Positions 15,499-23,714 of a DNA stretch of 64,000 bases are shown piece by piece. A program made the translations under genes and the position numbers. The first letter of the stretch is position 1; every line of letters starts with the position of its first letter. Source of the DNA: Zeimonas sp003577305 (GTDB taxonomy: Bacteria; Pseudomonadota; Gammaproteobacteria; Burkholderiales; Burkholderiaceae_E); contig SZOX01000017.1 in assembly GCA_030263385.1 (NCBI GenBank), positions 1 to 64,000 on the forward strand, written 5' to 3'. Below the pieces are notes generated by a model that was not told the origin of the DNA, did not search any database, and saw only the letters and a list, made by a program, of their open reading frames with translations.

Positions 15499-16869
15499 TC
15501 AGGCCGGCAGGCGCAGCACCGGCGCGCCGATCGCTTCGGCGAAGCGGCCGCTGCCCGCGTGCGTGATCGCCGCGACCAGGCGCACGCGGCGGCGCTCGAG
15601 CTCGGCACGGTGGTCGTGCGGCACCGCGCCCACCCAGCCGTCGGTGACGACCAGCGCGCGCTTCGCGCCGGATGCAAGCAGATGCCTGGTGACCGCGTCG
15701 ATGTCGGTGCCGCCGGTGCCGAGCCGCACGCCGGCGCGCAACTGCGCGTGCGTGAGCGCGCCGATCGCGGTCGAAAACCCCCAGACGACCGGCTCGACCA
15801 GGTCGGCGCAGCTCACCAGCGCCGCATAGAGCGCGGGCAGCACCTGGTCCATCGAGCCCGAGACGTCGAGGTAGACGCGCACGCGCTCGACCGGACTGCG
15901 CTGGCGTGCGATCGATTCGCCGGCCACGAGCAGCGGCTCGGCGCCGAGCAGGCGCTGGAGCGCGGCGCGGCGGTCGTGGCCGGCGTCGAACGGCGCGAGC
16001 GTCGGCGTGGCACTCGCGTGGATGCGCTGCGCGAGACCGTGGCCCGCGCGGCCGGCGGCGCGCGCGATCGCCTGGCGCAGCACGCGCACCGTCCGCGCGC
16101 GGCGCACGCCCGGCGGCAGGTGCTCCTCGCGCAGCTCGGCGCCCTGGTCGCGGCCGCTGCGACGCGCGAGCATCGGCCAGCGCGCGACGATGTCGCGCAC
16201 TTCGCGCAGCGCCTCGGGGTGCAACGACGCATCGGGTCCGTCGTGATTGCCGAGCAGCGGCGTGCCTTCGACCGCCAGCCCGGTGCCGGTGCGTGCGAGC
16301 AGGCGGTACAACTCCTCGGTGGTCACCGATTCGTCGCTGTAGAGCCGCCAGTGCGTGTGCGACAGCGCATCGCACGCGCCGGTGGGCGGGCGGCTGCCGC
16401 CGGCGCGCTTCGGCCGCCAGCCGGCGGGCGGGGCGAGCAGTCGCGCCGGACCTTCGACGCCGTCGACGAACTGCGCGAAGAAGCCGGTGTGGCGCGGCTC
16501 GGGGAACAGCCGGCACAGCTGCGCGTTGATCAGGCAGTCGAAGGCCCAGTTCTGCGCCGGCGTCACGCGCGGGTAGAGCCGCGTGTGGCCGAGCAGCACG
16601 TGGTAGAGCTCGTGCAGCACCAGCATGGCCAGGTGCTCGTCGGTGCGGCAATGGCGCGCGACGAACGCCGGGTTCACCAGAAGCCGCGAGCGCGTGCCCG
16701 TGCTCACGCAGGCGGTGGGCACCTGCGCCGACGCCTCGATCGACAGCAGCGAGAGCAGCTTGCCGAACGCCTGGTGGGTGACCGGCACGCAGGCGTAGAT
16801 GCGGTCGCGCAACTGGCGCACGATGCGCTCGCGCGCAACGGCGGTGTCGGTGTCGTCGACGGCGGTCAT
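15499..16869 (-). CDS. DUF2201-type putative metallopeptidase with VWA-like domain
   Basis: 456 residues. The N-terminal domain carries H-E-L-Y-H (86-90) and a further His at 95 (L-L-G-H), a zinc-metallopeptidase-like motif, then W-A-F-D-C-L-I-N. The C-terminal domain is VWA-like, with Y-L-D-V-S-G-S-M near 333-340 (MIDAS D-x-S-x-S) and T-G-G-T-D-I-D for metal coordination. Such proteins work with MoxR-type AAA ATPases, compare RavA/ViaA. Its start overlaps the preceding unknown gene by 4 bp (ATGA). The combination with a MetK-like gene downstream is unusual. Confidence 0.88.
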   Translation of the reverse strand: MTAVDDTDTAVARERIVRQLRDRIYACVPVTHQAFGKLLSLLSIEASAQVPTACVSTGTRSRLLVNPAFVARHCRTDEHLAMLVLHELYHVLLGHTRLYPRVTPAQNWAFDCLINAQLCRLFPEPRHTGFFAQFVDGVEGPARLLAPPAGWRPKRAGGSRPPTGACDALSHTHWRLYSDESVTTEELYRLLARTGTGLAVEGTPLLGNHDGPDASLHPEALREVRDIVARWPMLARRSGRDQGAELREEHLPPGVRRARTVRVLRQAIARAAGRAGHGLAQRIHASATPTLAPFDAGHDRRAALQRLLGAEPLLVAGESIARQRSPVERVRVYLDVSGSMDQVLPALYAALVSCADLVEPVVWGFSTAIGALTHAQLRAGVRLGTGGTDIDAVTRHLLASGAKRALVVTDGWVGAVPHDHRAELERRRVRLVAAITHAGSGRFAEAIGAPVLRLPA

Positions 16870-17540
16870 GCCGGATCTCCGGTGTCGTCGCTGGCGGATG
16901 CCGGGGCGCCGAGCGGCAGGTAGTAGTCGAAGTCGGTCGAGTCGACCCAGCTGCCGGGCGCGCCGCCGAGGAACAGCCCGGCGCTCGGCGCGCGCGAACG
17001 CACGAACAGGCCGCCCGCGGTGCCCGCGAGCAGCCGCAGCGCGGCGAGCGGCTCGAGGCGGCACGCTGCGGCGCGTGCGCGCGACTTCGCCGGACGTGCG
17101 AGCAGCAGCAGCGGCAAGTCCATCGGCCCGAGCGCCTCGATGTGATCGAGGAATTCGTCGTGCAGTGCGGCCGTCGACAAGGCCTCGCAGGCGCGGCGCG
17201 CAGCGTCGAGCGCCTCGGGCGCCGCGCAGCCCGCGCGCAACAGCGCGACCGCGTCGAGCAGGTCGATCGGCACGCTCGAGCCGATGCCTCGCGCGATGTC
17301 GCGGCCGCAGGGCCGGTGCGCGCATCCGTCGTGCAGCAAGCCGACGAGGTGCACGCGCGCGAACAGCACGCCGCTCGGGCCCGAGGCGCGGGCGGCGCGC
17401 TGGCCGTTGCGGGGGCGCGGCGTGCGCGAGCGCGAGTCGCCGGCCGTGTGCAGCGGCCGCAGGTCGATCACGCTGCGCGGCGGCACCGACATGTTGTGCA
17501 GCGCTGCCGTGCAGCGTGCCGCGGAATCCCGCGCGTTCAT
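16866..17540 (-). CDS. unknown protein encoded between MoxR and VWA partners
   Basis: 224 residues. The real frame starts at the ATG at 17540, overlapping the MoxR stop by 4 bp and overlapping the VWA start by 4 bp, so it is translated in series with both. I recognise no domain. It is Ala/Arg/Leu rich without clear membrane helices or signal peptide; near the N-terminus it reads S-V-I-D-L-R-P-L-H-T, and it has scattered Cys and His (L-H-D-G-C-A-H-R-P-C-G). By position it could be the third component (adaptor or substrate-recognition subunit) of a MoxR-VWA ternary system. Confidence 0.7.
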   Translation of the reverse strand: MNARDSAARCTAALHNMSVPPRSVIDLRPLHTAGDSRSRTPRPRNGQRAARASGPSGVLFARVHLVGLLHDGCAHRPCGRDIARGIGSSVPIDLLDAVALLRAGCAAPEALDAARRACEALSTAALHDEFLDHIEALGPMDLPLLLLARPAKSRARAAACRLEPLAALRLLAGTAGGLFVRSRAPSAGLFLGGAPGSWVDSTDFDYYLPLGAPASASDDTGDPA

Positions 17541-19081
17541 GCCGCGAGCTTCGCCGGTGCCGCGGCGGGCCGGCGCCTGCGGGGCGGCACCGCGCGCGGC
17601 TCTCGCGCGGGCCTGGCCGGCGGCGCGAACAGCCGTGCAAGCTTCGCGTCGCGCGCGATCACCGCGGCTGCGTCGAACGCCGCGTTCTCCACCGCGAACA
17701 GCGTGTAGAGCAGGTTGCCGAGCGAGGCCTGGCGCTCGTCGGCCGGGTCGAGCTTCACGATCGCCGCGAGCATTGCGTTGAAGCGCGTGAGCTCGGCGTG
17801 CGTGAGCTGCAGGCGGTGCGCCGGGTCGCGCTCGAAGTCGAGAATGCGGCCCAGCGGCGCGGCCAGCATCTCGAGCGTCGGCGCGTTGACCGCGTCGCGC
17901 TCGGCCAGGCGCGGCAACAGGTGGCGCGCGAGCAGGTAGCGGCCGGGAAGGTCCTGCGCGGCGAACGCGTCGGCCACCAGCGCCGAGAATGCGGTGCGCG
18001 ACAGCGCGCCCTCGGGCAATGCGAGTGCGAGCGCCACGCGACGCAGCGGGTCGGGCTCGCCGCGCAGCCGCGCGAGCGGCGAGTCGAGCGGCTCCCCGGC
18101 CAGTTCGACCGCGTGGCGGTGCAGCGCGAGCAGCGCCGACTCGGCGGGCGCGCGCCCCTGCGCGCGCTGGGGCAGGCCCCAGCGCAGCGCCTCGAGCGCG
18201 GAGTCCGCGATGTCGGCGGCGTCGCGGCCAGCGGCCGCGAGCACCTCGCGTGCCGCGTGAACGAAGTGCGTCGACCGGCGCAGTATCGCGGCGCGGCGCC
18301 CCGAGATCGCGAGCTTCGCTTCGGTGAGCGGCGCGACCAGCGCGTCGACGTAACCGGTGACCCAGGCGTCGAACCACTCGACCGACAGCGCAACGCGCTC
18401 GCGCGTGGCGGCGACCAGCGCGGGCAGGCCGTCGTCGCCAGCAGGCGATGCGTCGCCGCCCGCCGGCGCGTCGTCGCCGTGCGCGATCAGCAGCCTGCGT
18501 TCGGCGGGCTCGAGTTCCGCGAGCGACGGCAGCGCCACCACGAACGCGAAGCGGTCGGCGAGCGCCGGATCGAGCGGCTGCGAGCCCAGATACGCGTCGT
18601 CGGGATCGCCCGCGTCGTCGAATGCGGCCGGCGGGTTCATCGCGGCCCAGCGGTAGCGCAGCGATTCGAGCGCCACGCCCATCGCGCGCCGCTCGTGCAC
18701 GATCGAGAACAGCTTGTTCTGCACTTCGGGACGGCAGCGCGAGATCTCGTCGAGGAACACCGACTGCGCGCCCCACAGCGTGGCGGGCGTGCGCAGGTAC
18801 TGCAGGCCGTCGCGCGCTTCGTTGGGCACGGGGAAGCCGAGCAGGTCGTCGAACGACACCAGGCTCGCGTTGTAGTGCCGGTGATCGAGCTTCAGCGCGG
18901 CGGCTGCGCGGTTGAGCAGCGCCGACTTCGCGCTGCCGTGCGGACCGATCAGCAGCATCGGCGCTTCCGAGGCCAGCGCCGCGAGCACGATTGCGTCGAG
19001 GTGGTCCAGCCCGTACAGGCCGAGTGCGCGCAGCGGGCGCGCGACGCGCGGCGCTTCGGCCGCGCGGGTCTTCTTTGGCAT
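17537..19081 (-). CDS. MoxR-family AAA+ ATPase
   Basis: 514 residues. Walker A is G-P-H-G-S-A-K-S (46-53), Walker B V-F-L-D-E-I (108-113). It also has N-K-L-F-S-I-V-H-E-R-R (the MoxR inserted region) and M-N-P-P-A (sensor 1), then L-D-P-A-L-A-D-R-F (arginine finger region). The C-terminal ~200 residues are helical and end in a basic tail. MoxR ATPases act as chaperone-like remodelers of VWA-protein partners. It is the first gene of a minus-strand operon with 4-bp overlaps to the next two genes. Confidence 0.92.
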   Translation of the reverse strand: MPKKTRAAEAPRVARPLRALGLYGLDHLDAIVLAALASEAPMLLIGPHGSAKSALLNRAAAALKLDHRHYNASLVSFDDLLGFPVPNEARDGLQYLRTPATLWGAQSVFLDEISRCRPEVQNKLFSIVHERRAMGVALESLRYRWAAMNPPAAFDDAGDPDDAYLGSQPLDPALADRFAFVVALPSLAELEPAERRLLIAHGDDAPAGGDASPAGDDGLPALVAATRERVALSVEWFDAWVTGYVDALVAPLTEAKLAISGRRAAILRRSTHFVHAAREVLAAAGRDAADIADSALEALRWGLPQRAQGRAPAESALLALHRHAVELAGEPLDSPLARLRGEPDPLRRVALALALPEGALSRTAFSALVADAFAAQDLPGRYLLARHLLPRLAERDAVNAPTLEMLAAPLGRILDFERDPAHRLQLTHAELTRFNAMLAAIVKLDPADERQASLGNLLYTLFAVENAAFDAAAVIARDAKLARLFAPPARPAREPRAVPPRRRRPAAAPAKLAA

Positions 19082-19366
19082 GACTGCCGCTCCTCTTTAG
19101 CGGATTCGGCGAAGCGCCCGGGACCGCAAGCCGGATCAAATCCCCCGGACCCGTGACGTGGGTCAGGCGTTGCAGCCGGACAGGCGCCCGGCGGCGAATC
19201 GATCAGGAGTCGTGCTCCACGACCGGCGTGGCAGGGGTTCGAGAAGCTGCTGTGCCCTGCGTGGAGAGCGTCATGACGTCACCCGTTTGGTTGCCGTTGT
19301 CGTGGCCGCATCCGCTTTCGCGAGCCACCTTGCCCGGGGAGGCAGGTTGGCAGGGGAATCCCCTTC
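19082..19366. other. intergenic stretch upstream of the MoxR operon
   Basis: About 285 bp between the MoxR start (minus strand) and a decayed gene fragment (plus strand). The MoxR promoter must lie in its left part, but I find no convincing -35/-10 pair. Short open frames here have no recognisable features. Confidence 0.5.
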
Positions 19367-19570
19367 GTGATGCGAGAGCCGATTATCGCCGATCGCGCGG
19401 CCGCGCTCAAGTACGGCGCCGACCACCGCAAGCAGGTCGATCCGACGATGTCCAACGCGCCCGTGACGGAACAGGTCGCGGCCTGGACCGGGATGCAGCA
19501 TCATATGGACGCGATCGCCGACGCGCTGTCCGATGGCATCGCGAAGCAGTTTCCCGCCAGGGTGAACTGA
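19367..19570 (+). pseudogene. fragment of a second copy of the 4742-5155 gene family
   Basis: From about 19412 to the stop the translation matches the C-terminal half of the protein at 4742-5155 (H-R-K-Q-V-D, A-A-W-T, M-Q-H-H-M-D, I-A-D-A-L, D-G-I-A-K-Q-F-P), and nucleotide similarity is clear as well. The N-terminal ~75 residues of the family are missing and replaced by an unrelated short start. It may still be read as a 67-residue protein, but a truncated copy is the simpler reading. Confidence 0.7.
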
Positions 19571-19689
19571 GCAACCTGCTCGCGATCGTGAAGACCCGGC
19601 TGCTGTCGCTCACCGTCGTGCTGGCGATCGGCTTCGTGCTGCTGGTGTCGCTGCTGCTCGGCGTGCTGCTGCGCGCGGTGCTCGACTGA
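19570..19689 (+). pseudogene. fragment of a YihY/BrkB-family membrane protein
   Basis: Directly after the previous fragment, in another frame, the translation reads V-K-T-R-L-L-S-L-T-V-V-L-A-I-G-F-V-L-L-V-S-L-L, characteristic of a helix in YihY/BrkB (UPF0761) inner-membrane proteins, then stops after ~15 more residues. About 39 codons remain of a protein usually near 300. With its neighbour this is a small patch of gene debris. Confidence 0.6.
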
Positions 19690-19695
19690 TTGCGC

Positions 19696-20232
19696 TCAAC
19701 GCATCGCCTTGCCCACCATCTGCAGGATGTCGTCGAGCGGGTTGCCGTCGCCGTTCAGGTCGAGGATCGACGCGAGGCCGCCCGGGCCGCCGCCCGGCTG
19801 CCGGGACGGCTGTGCCGCGACGCTCGCGCCCTGTTGCCTCGCCATCAGCCCGGCGACCACCATCGCCAGCATCGGCAGCATCTTCTTCAGCAGCGAGGTG
19901 TCCAGCCCGGTTTGCGTGGATGCGTTCTGCGCGACCGCGCGGCTCACCTCCCTGGAGCCGAAGATCTGCCCGAGCACGTCGTTGCCGCGGTCGAGGTTCG
20001 TCGGCTCGGACGCGAGTACTTCGTCGAGCAGCCCGCCGCCGCCGAGTTGCCCCAGCAGGCCGCCCAGGCCCTCGAGGCCCGACGGCTGCGCCTGCGCCTG
20101 CCTCTTGAATCCGCCGAGAATCGCCGGCAGTAGCGCTTCGGTGCCGCTGGCCGCCTGCGACTCGCTGACGCCCAGTTCGCGCGCCATCGACTGCAGGCCG
20201 CCCATCTGGGCAAGGATGTCGGTGAGTTGCAT
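19696..20232 (-). CDS. DUF937/YidB-like protein
   Basis: 178 residues from the ATG at 20232, with AGGAGG about 10 bases upstream. It reads M-Q-L-T-D-I-L-A-Q-M-G-G-L, then A-L-L-P-A-I-L-G-G-F-K, a Gly-Leu-rich central region and V-L-G-Q-I-F-G-S near 90, the pattern of DUF937/YidB-type proteins. A hydrophobic L-P-M-L-A-M-V-V-A-G-L segment and a final D-L-N-G-D-G-N-P-L-D-D-I-L are visible. The latter resembles a calcium-binding loop and is common in this family. Function unknown. The DksA-like gene lies 27 bp upstream on the same strand. Confidence 0.85.
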   Translation of the reverse strand: MQLTDILAQMGGLQSMARELGVSESQAASGTEALLPAILGGFKRQAQAQPSGLEGLGGLLGQLGGGGLLDEVLASEPTNLDRGNDVLGQIFGSREVSRAVAQNASTQTGLDTSLLKKMLPMLAMVVAGLMARQQGASVAAQPSRQPGGGPGGLASILDLNGDGNPLDDILQMVGKAMR

Positions 20233-20259
20233 GATGAACTTGCCTCCTTGTTCCAACCG

Positions 20260-20643
20260 TCAGCGACCGGCCTTGCGCTTCTCGTGCTCGCGCTGGCAGT
20301 CGATGCAGCGCTTGGCGGTCGGGTAGGCGAGCAGCCGCTCGTAGGCGATGTCGGCGCCGCAGTCGATGCACTCGCCGTAATTGCCGGCGGCGATGCGCTG
20401 GCGCGCGCCGATGATGTCGCGCACGTCCTGAAGGTTCTGGCGAATGAGCGGATCGTCCACCGTCGCGAGCCTGGCGAGCAGCGCTTCGTCGGAAGCTTCG
20501 TCGACGCTTGCGCCGAGCGTAACCTCCTGCCGCTCTTCGTCCTGGCCGGAGAACAGCGAGCGGATCTCGCGGAACTCCCGGGTCCACCTCTCGTTCATCA
20601 TCGCCTCGAGGTGTTCGATCTGCTTCTGGTCGAGTCCGGGCAT
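20260..20643 (-). CDS. DksA/TraR-family zinc-finger protein
   Basis: 127 residues: a helical N-terminal half and a C-terminal four-cysteine zinc finger at Cys92, 95, 113 and 116 (C-I-D-C-G-A-D-I and R-C-I-D-C-Q). Family members bind the RNA polymerase secondary channel or act as small regulators; this one belongs with the shorter general TraR/DksA group rather than true DksA. It lies upstream of the DUF937 gene, divergent from the universal stress protein gene, so it may be part of a stress response. Confidence 0.9.
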   Translation of the reverse strand: MPGLDQKQIEHLEAMMNERWTREFREIRSLFSGQDEERQEVTLGASVDEASDEALLARLATVDDPLIRQNLQDVRDIIGARQRIAAGNYGECIDCGADIAYERLLAYPTAKRCIDCQREHEKRKAGR

Positions 20644-20790
20644 GTCCGCTTCCCTCCGAGTGTCCGTTCCGCGCGGCTGCGCGGCTTCACGCCATGCTAA
20701 CCTCGGACGATTCTATCCCGCCGACGCTCGGCCGCCGCCGGCAGCCCGCTGCCGCGACCGACGCGCCGGCCCTCCCGCTGGGGGAAGCCG

Positions 20791-21210
20791 ATGGTCGAAC
20801 TCCTCGTACCGGTCGATGGCTCCAAGCCGGGGCTGCGCGCGGTCAGGCACGCGATCAGGCTGGCCGAAGGCGGCCTGCAGGCCCGGGTGCTGCTGCTGAA
20901 CGTGCAGCCCGAGCTGCCGCGATCGCGTTCGCGCGCGGAAAAGCGCAGCGACATGCTGCGGCAAATCGAAGCCGCCGACGAAGCGGTGCAGCCTGCGGTG
21001 ACGCTGCTCGAGCGCGCCGGTGTCGCGCACGAGCGCTGCCTGCGCAGCGGCGCTCCGGCCGAGACGATCCTCGAGCTCGCGCGCGAGAGGCAGTGCGCCG
21101 CGATCGTCATGGGCACGCGCGGCCTGGGTGCCGTGGCCGGGCTGGTGCTCGGCTCGGTCGCGGCGAAGATCGTCCAGCTCGCTCCGGTGCCGGTCACGCT
21201 GGTCAAGTAG
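20791..21210 (+). CDS. universal stress protein (UspA family)
   Basis: 139 residues, a single Usp domain: L-L-V-P-V-D-G-S-K-P at the start and the ATP-binding signature G-T-R-G-L-G-A-V-A-G-L-V-L-G-S-V near the end, with P-V-P-V-T-L-V-K as last strand. The ATP-binding G-x2-G-x9-G-S pattern is complete. Divergent from the DksA/TraR-like gene. A second Usp gene is at 32505. Confidence 0.93.
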   Translation: MVELLVPVDGSKPGLRAVRHAIRLAEGGLQARVLLLNVQPELPRSRSRAEKRSDMLRQIEAADEAVQPAVTLLERAGVAHERCLRSGAPAETILELARERQCAAIVMGTRGLGAVAGLVLGSVAAKIVQLAPVPVTLVK

Positions 21211-21358
21211 CGATCGCGTGTCGATCCGCGACCTCGGTTTCCCGCTGCGGCCGCGCGCAGGCGCCCGCCGATGCGGGAGCCCTGCGCCGCTCGATTTCCG
21301 ACGCCGCGCGGGCTGGCCGAACTGATCGAGTCGCCACCGGTTTCGACCGGCCTGGCCG

Positions 21359-22072
21359 TCAGGACGGGATCTTCAGCCCTCGTGCCACTGCGGGGCGCTC
21401 GACGAACGCCGCGAGCGCGCGCGCCACTTCGCGGAAGTCGCCGAAGCCGACCAGGTCGCCGGCCTCGTAGAAGCCGACGAGGTTGCGCACCCACGGGAAG
21501 ATCGCGATGTCGGCGATCGTGTAGGTGTCGCCCATGACCCACTTGCGGCCGGCGAGGCGCTTCTCCAGCACCCCGAGCAGGCGCCTCGACTCGGCGGCGT
21601 AGCGGTCACGCGGGCGCTTGTCCTCGAACTCCTTGCCGGCGAACTTCGTGAAGAAGCCGAGCTGGCCGAACATCGGTCCGATGCCGCCCATCTGGAACAT
21701 CAGCCACTGCAGCGTCTCGTAGCGCTCGGCGGGGTCGGCCGGCATGAACGATTCGCGGCCTTCGCGCGCGCGCTTGTCCGACAGGTAGATCAGGATCGCC
21801 CCCGATTCGAACAGCCCCAGCGGCTTGCCGCCGGGACCATCGGGATCGATGATGGCCGGAATCTTGTTGTTCGGGTTCAGCGACAGGAATTCAGGCGACA
21901 TCTGCTCGTTCGCCTGGAAGCTCACGGCGTGGGCTTCGTAGGGCAGGCCGGTCTCCTCGAGCATGATCGAGGCCTTCACGCCGTTCGGCGTGGGCCACGA
22001 ATAGAGCTGGATGCGGTCCGGATGCTTCGCGGGCCACTTCTTCGTGATCGGGAAAGCGGAGAGATCGGCCAT
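21359..22072 (-). CDS. glutathione S-transferase family protein (YghU/YfcG-like)
   Basis: 237 residues. The thioredoxin-fold N-terminus has I-Q-L-Y-S-W-P-T-P-N-G-V-K-A-S-I-M-L-E-E, then N-P-N-N-K-I-P-A-I-I-D-P-D-G and L-F-E-S-G-A-I-L-I-Y-L (cis-Pro and Glu-Ser glutathione-binding residues). The all-helical C-domain has W-V-M-G-D-T-Y-T-I-A-D-I-A-I-F-P-W. The T-P-N-G-V-K pattern is that of the Nu-class YfcG/YghU-type disulfide reductases. DUF2853 lies 7 bp upstream. Confidence 0.92.
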   Translation of the reverse strand: MADLSAFPITKKWPAKHPDRIQLYSWPTPNGVKASIMLEETGLPYEAHAVSFQANEQMSPEFLSLNPNNKIPAIIDPDGPGGKPLGLFESGAILIYLSDKRAREGRESFMPADPAERYETLQWLMFQMGGIGPMFGQLGFFTKFAGKEFEDKRPRDRYAAESRRLLGVLEKRLAGRKWVMGDTYTIADIAIFPWVRNLVGFYEAGDLVGFGDFREVARALAAFVERPAVARGLKIPS

Positions 22073-22079
22073 GTCCCGC

Positions 22080-22391
22080 TCAGCCGAGCTTGCCCAGCGT
22101 GCCGGTGGCCTCGGCGAGCAGGTAGTAAAACGTCACGCGGCTCTTGCGCCGCTCGCCCTTCATTTTTTCGACCACCGTCTTGATGCCGGCGTCGGCCGCA
22201 GCGGCGTCGAGTCCGAGCTTCTTCGCGGCGAAGCCGTCGCGCACGGCGGCCAGTTCCTGCGGATCGGAGGTCGCGACGAGCGACGAGTCGACGTTGCGAA
22301 GCGCGATGCCGCAGTAGTTCACGATCGTCTTGACCGCGGCTTCGTCGACATTGGCGGTGTACTTCCTGATATCGGCTGCGTAGTCGCTCAT
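22080..22391 (-). CDS. DUF2853 family protein
   Basis: 103 residues beginning M-S-D-Y-A-A-D-I-R-K-Y-T, with V-N-Y-C-G-I-A-L and D-P-Q-E-L-A-A-V-R-D-G-F and ending in a helical R-V-T-F-Y-Y-L-L-A-E region. This matches the small all-helical DUF2853 family of unknown role. It is followed 7 bp later by the glutathione transferase gene and probably shares its transcript. Confidence 0.88.
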   Translation of the reverse strand: MSDYAADIRKYTANVDEAAVKTIVNYCGIALRNVDSSLVATSDPQELAAVRDGFAAKKLGLDAAAADAGIKTVVEKMKGERRKSRVTFYYLLAEATGTLGKLG

Positions 22392-22494
22392 TCGGAGTCT
22401 CCGGAAAGTGTGCGTGGGAGTTGCTGCAACGCGGCGGGCGATGGCCGAGGCGGCGAGCCGCCCCGACCGGCGCCCCGGCGGCTCCGATCATACG

Positions 22495-23001
22495 TCAATC
22501 GACGAGCAACGGCCGCAGCTGCGCCACTTCGCAGTCGGTTTCCGTGCCGCGCCGCTCGATTACCGCGAAATCGCCGTCGGCAAGCGCCAGCAGGGAGTGA
22601 TGCCAGACCCCGCGCCGAAACGTCACCCCGCAGTCGCCGGCGGCGCGAAACGCAGCGAGCGTCGCGGCGTCGGGCGCTGCCTCTCCGAGTGCGACCACTA
22701 CCACGAACGGGGTGCCCCCGAGGGGCAGGAAGGTCTGGCTGCCGAGCCGGTGCCGCTCGAGCTCCCGTATTTCGATGGGCGAGCACGCCGCGCTCGCGCG
22801 AAACACGCTCAGCGACGGGCGCCCCCCGTCGTCCAGCACATCGGGCTCGGGCATCTCGACGCGCGTCGAGGTGCCGGCATTGATGCTGCGCCCTTCGCGG
22901 CCCTTGCTCGTCACCACGTCGCCGTAGGGCGCGAACGACTCGACCGTGAGCGGCCGAAGCGCGAGCCTGGGCGCGCCGCTCAGAAGTTGATTCCCAGCCA
23001 T
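22495..23001 (-). CDS. allA: ureidoglycolate lyase-like protein (AllA family)
   Basis: 168 residues with L-T-V-E-S-F-A-P-Y-G-D-V near the start, the central G-S-Q-T-F-L-P-L-G-G-T-P-F-V-V-V-V-A and G-V-T-F-R-R-G-V-W-H-H-S-L-L-A-L, which are AllA signatures. The enzyme splits ureidoglycolate to glyoxylate and urea in purine/allantoin catabolism. The start at 23001 overlaps the end of the ABC ATPase gene by 22 bp, so it is the last gene of the importer operon. This suggests that the imported compound is a ureide or is metabolised to one. Confidence 0.85.
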   Translation of the reverse strand: MAGNQLLSGAPRLALRPLTVESFAPYGDVVTSKGREGRSINAGTSTRVEMPEPDVLDDGGRPSLSVFRASAACSPIEIRELERHRLGSQTFLPLGGTPFVVVVALGEAAPDAATLAAFRAAGDCGVTFRRGVWHHSLLALADGDFAVIERRGTETDCEVAQLRPLLVD

Positions 23002-23714
23002 TCGCGCACCTGCGCGTGCAGGTCGCCCGCGAAGTCTTCCGGGCTACCCTCGGCGGTGATCTGACCCAGGCTCATCACGTAGATGTGGTCGGACATCGCC
23101 ACCACGCGGCGCACGTTGTGGTCGACCAGCAGGATGCCCATGCCGGACTTCGCGAACGAGTCGATCCACTGGAACACTTCGGCGGCGACCCGCGGCGACA
23201 ACCCGATGCTCGGCTCGTCGATCAGGCAGACTTCGGGCTGCACCATGTAGGCCTTGGCGAACTCGAGCGACTTCTGCTGGCCGCCGGAGAGGTCGCCGGC
23301 CTGCGCCGAGAGTTTTTCCTTCAGCACCGGGAACCGCTCGAGCGTGTCGGCGTAGCGCTGCTCGATCACCGCGCCGAACTGCCGGCGACGGCCTTCGAGC
23401 GCGAGCCGCAGGTTCTCGGCCACCGTCATGTACGGGAACAGGCTCGATTCCTGCGGGATGTACCAGAGCCTGTCGTCGATCATCGTGTGCGGGGCCTTTC
23501 CGGAGATGTCGCGTCCGGCGAGCGTGACCCGACCCGATTTCGGGCGCAGGAAACCGCACAGGGTTTTCATCAGCGTCGACTTGCCCGCGCCGTTCAGTCC
23601 GATCAGGCCGCTGATGCGCCCGGCACGCACCGTGAGCGAGACGTTGCGCAGCACGTCGATGTCGCCGAGGTAACCGGAGGTGACGCCCTCCATCGCCAGC
23701 AGGACGTCAGCCAT
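22980..23714 (-). CDS. livF: branched-chain-type ABC transporter ATPase (LivF-like)
   Basis: 244 residues: Walker A G-L-N-G-A-G-K-S (39-46), signature L-S-G-G-Q-Q-K-S-L, Walker B V-C-L-I-D-E-P-S-I-G-L-S-P, and V-D-H-N (switch His). The pattern fits the LivF half of hydrophobic amino acid/urea-type importers. Its start overlaps livG by 8 bp and it is followed by the AllA-like gene. Confidence 0.92.
   Translation of the reverse strand: MADVLLAMEGVTSGYLGDIDVLRNVSLTVRAGRISGLIGLNGAGKSTLMKTLCGFLRPKSGRVTLAGRDISGKAPHTMIDDRLWYIPQESSLFPYMTVAENLRLALEGRRRQFGAVIEQRYADTLERFPVLKEKLSAQAGDLSGGQQKSLEFAKAYMVQPEVCLIDEPSIGLSPRVAAEVFQWIDSFAKSGMGILLVDHNVRRVVAMSDHIYVMSLGQITAEGSPEDFAGDLHAQVREWLGINF

Noticed and set aside
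16799..19156. Plus-strand open frame of 785 codons across the MoxR operon
   Set aside because: No recognisable domain; Arg/Ala-rich shadow. The minus-strand genes have clear motifs and 4-bp overlaps.
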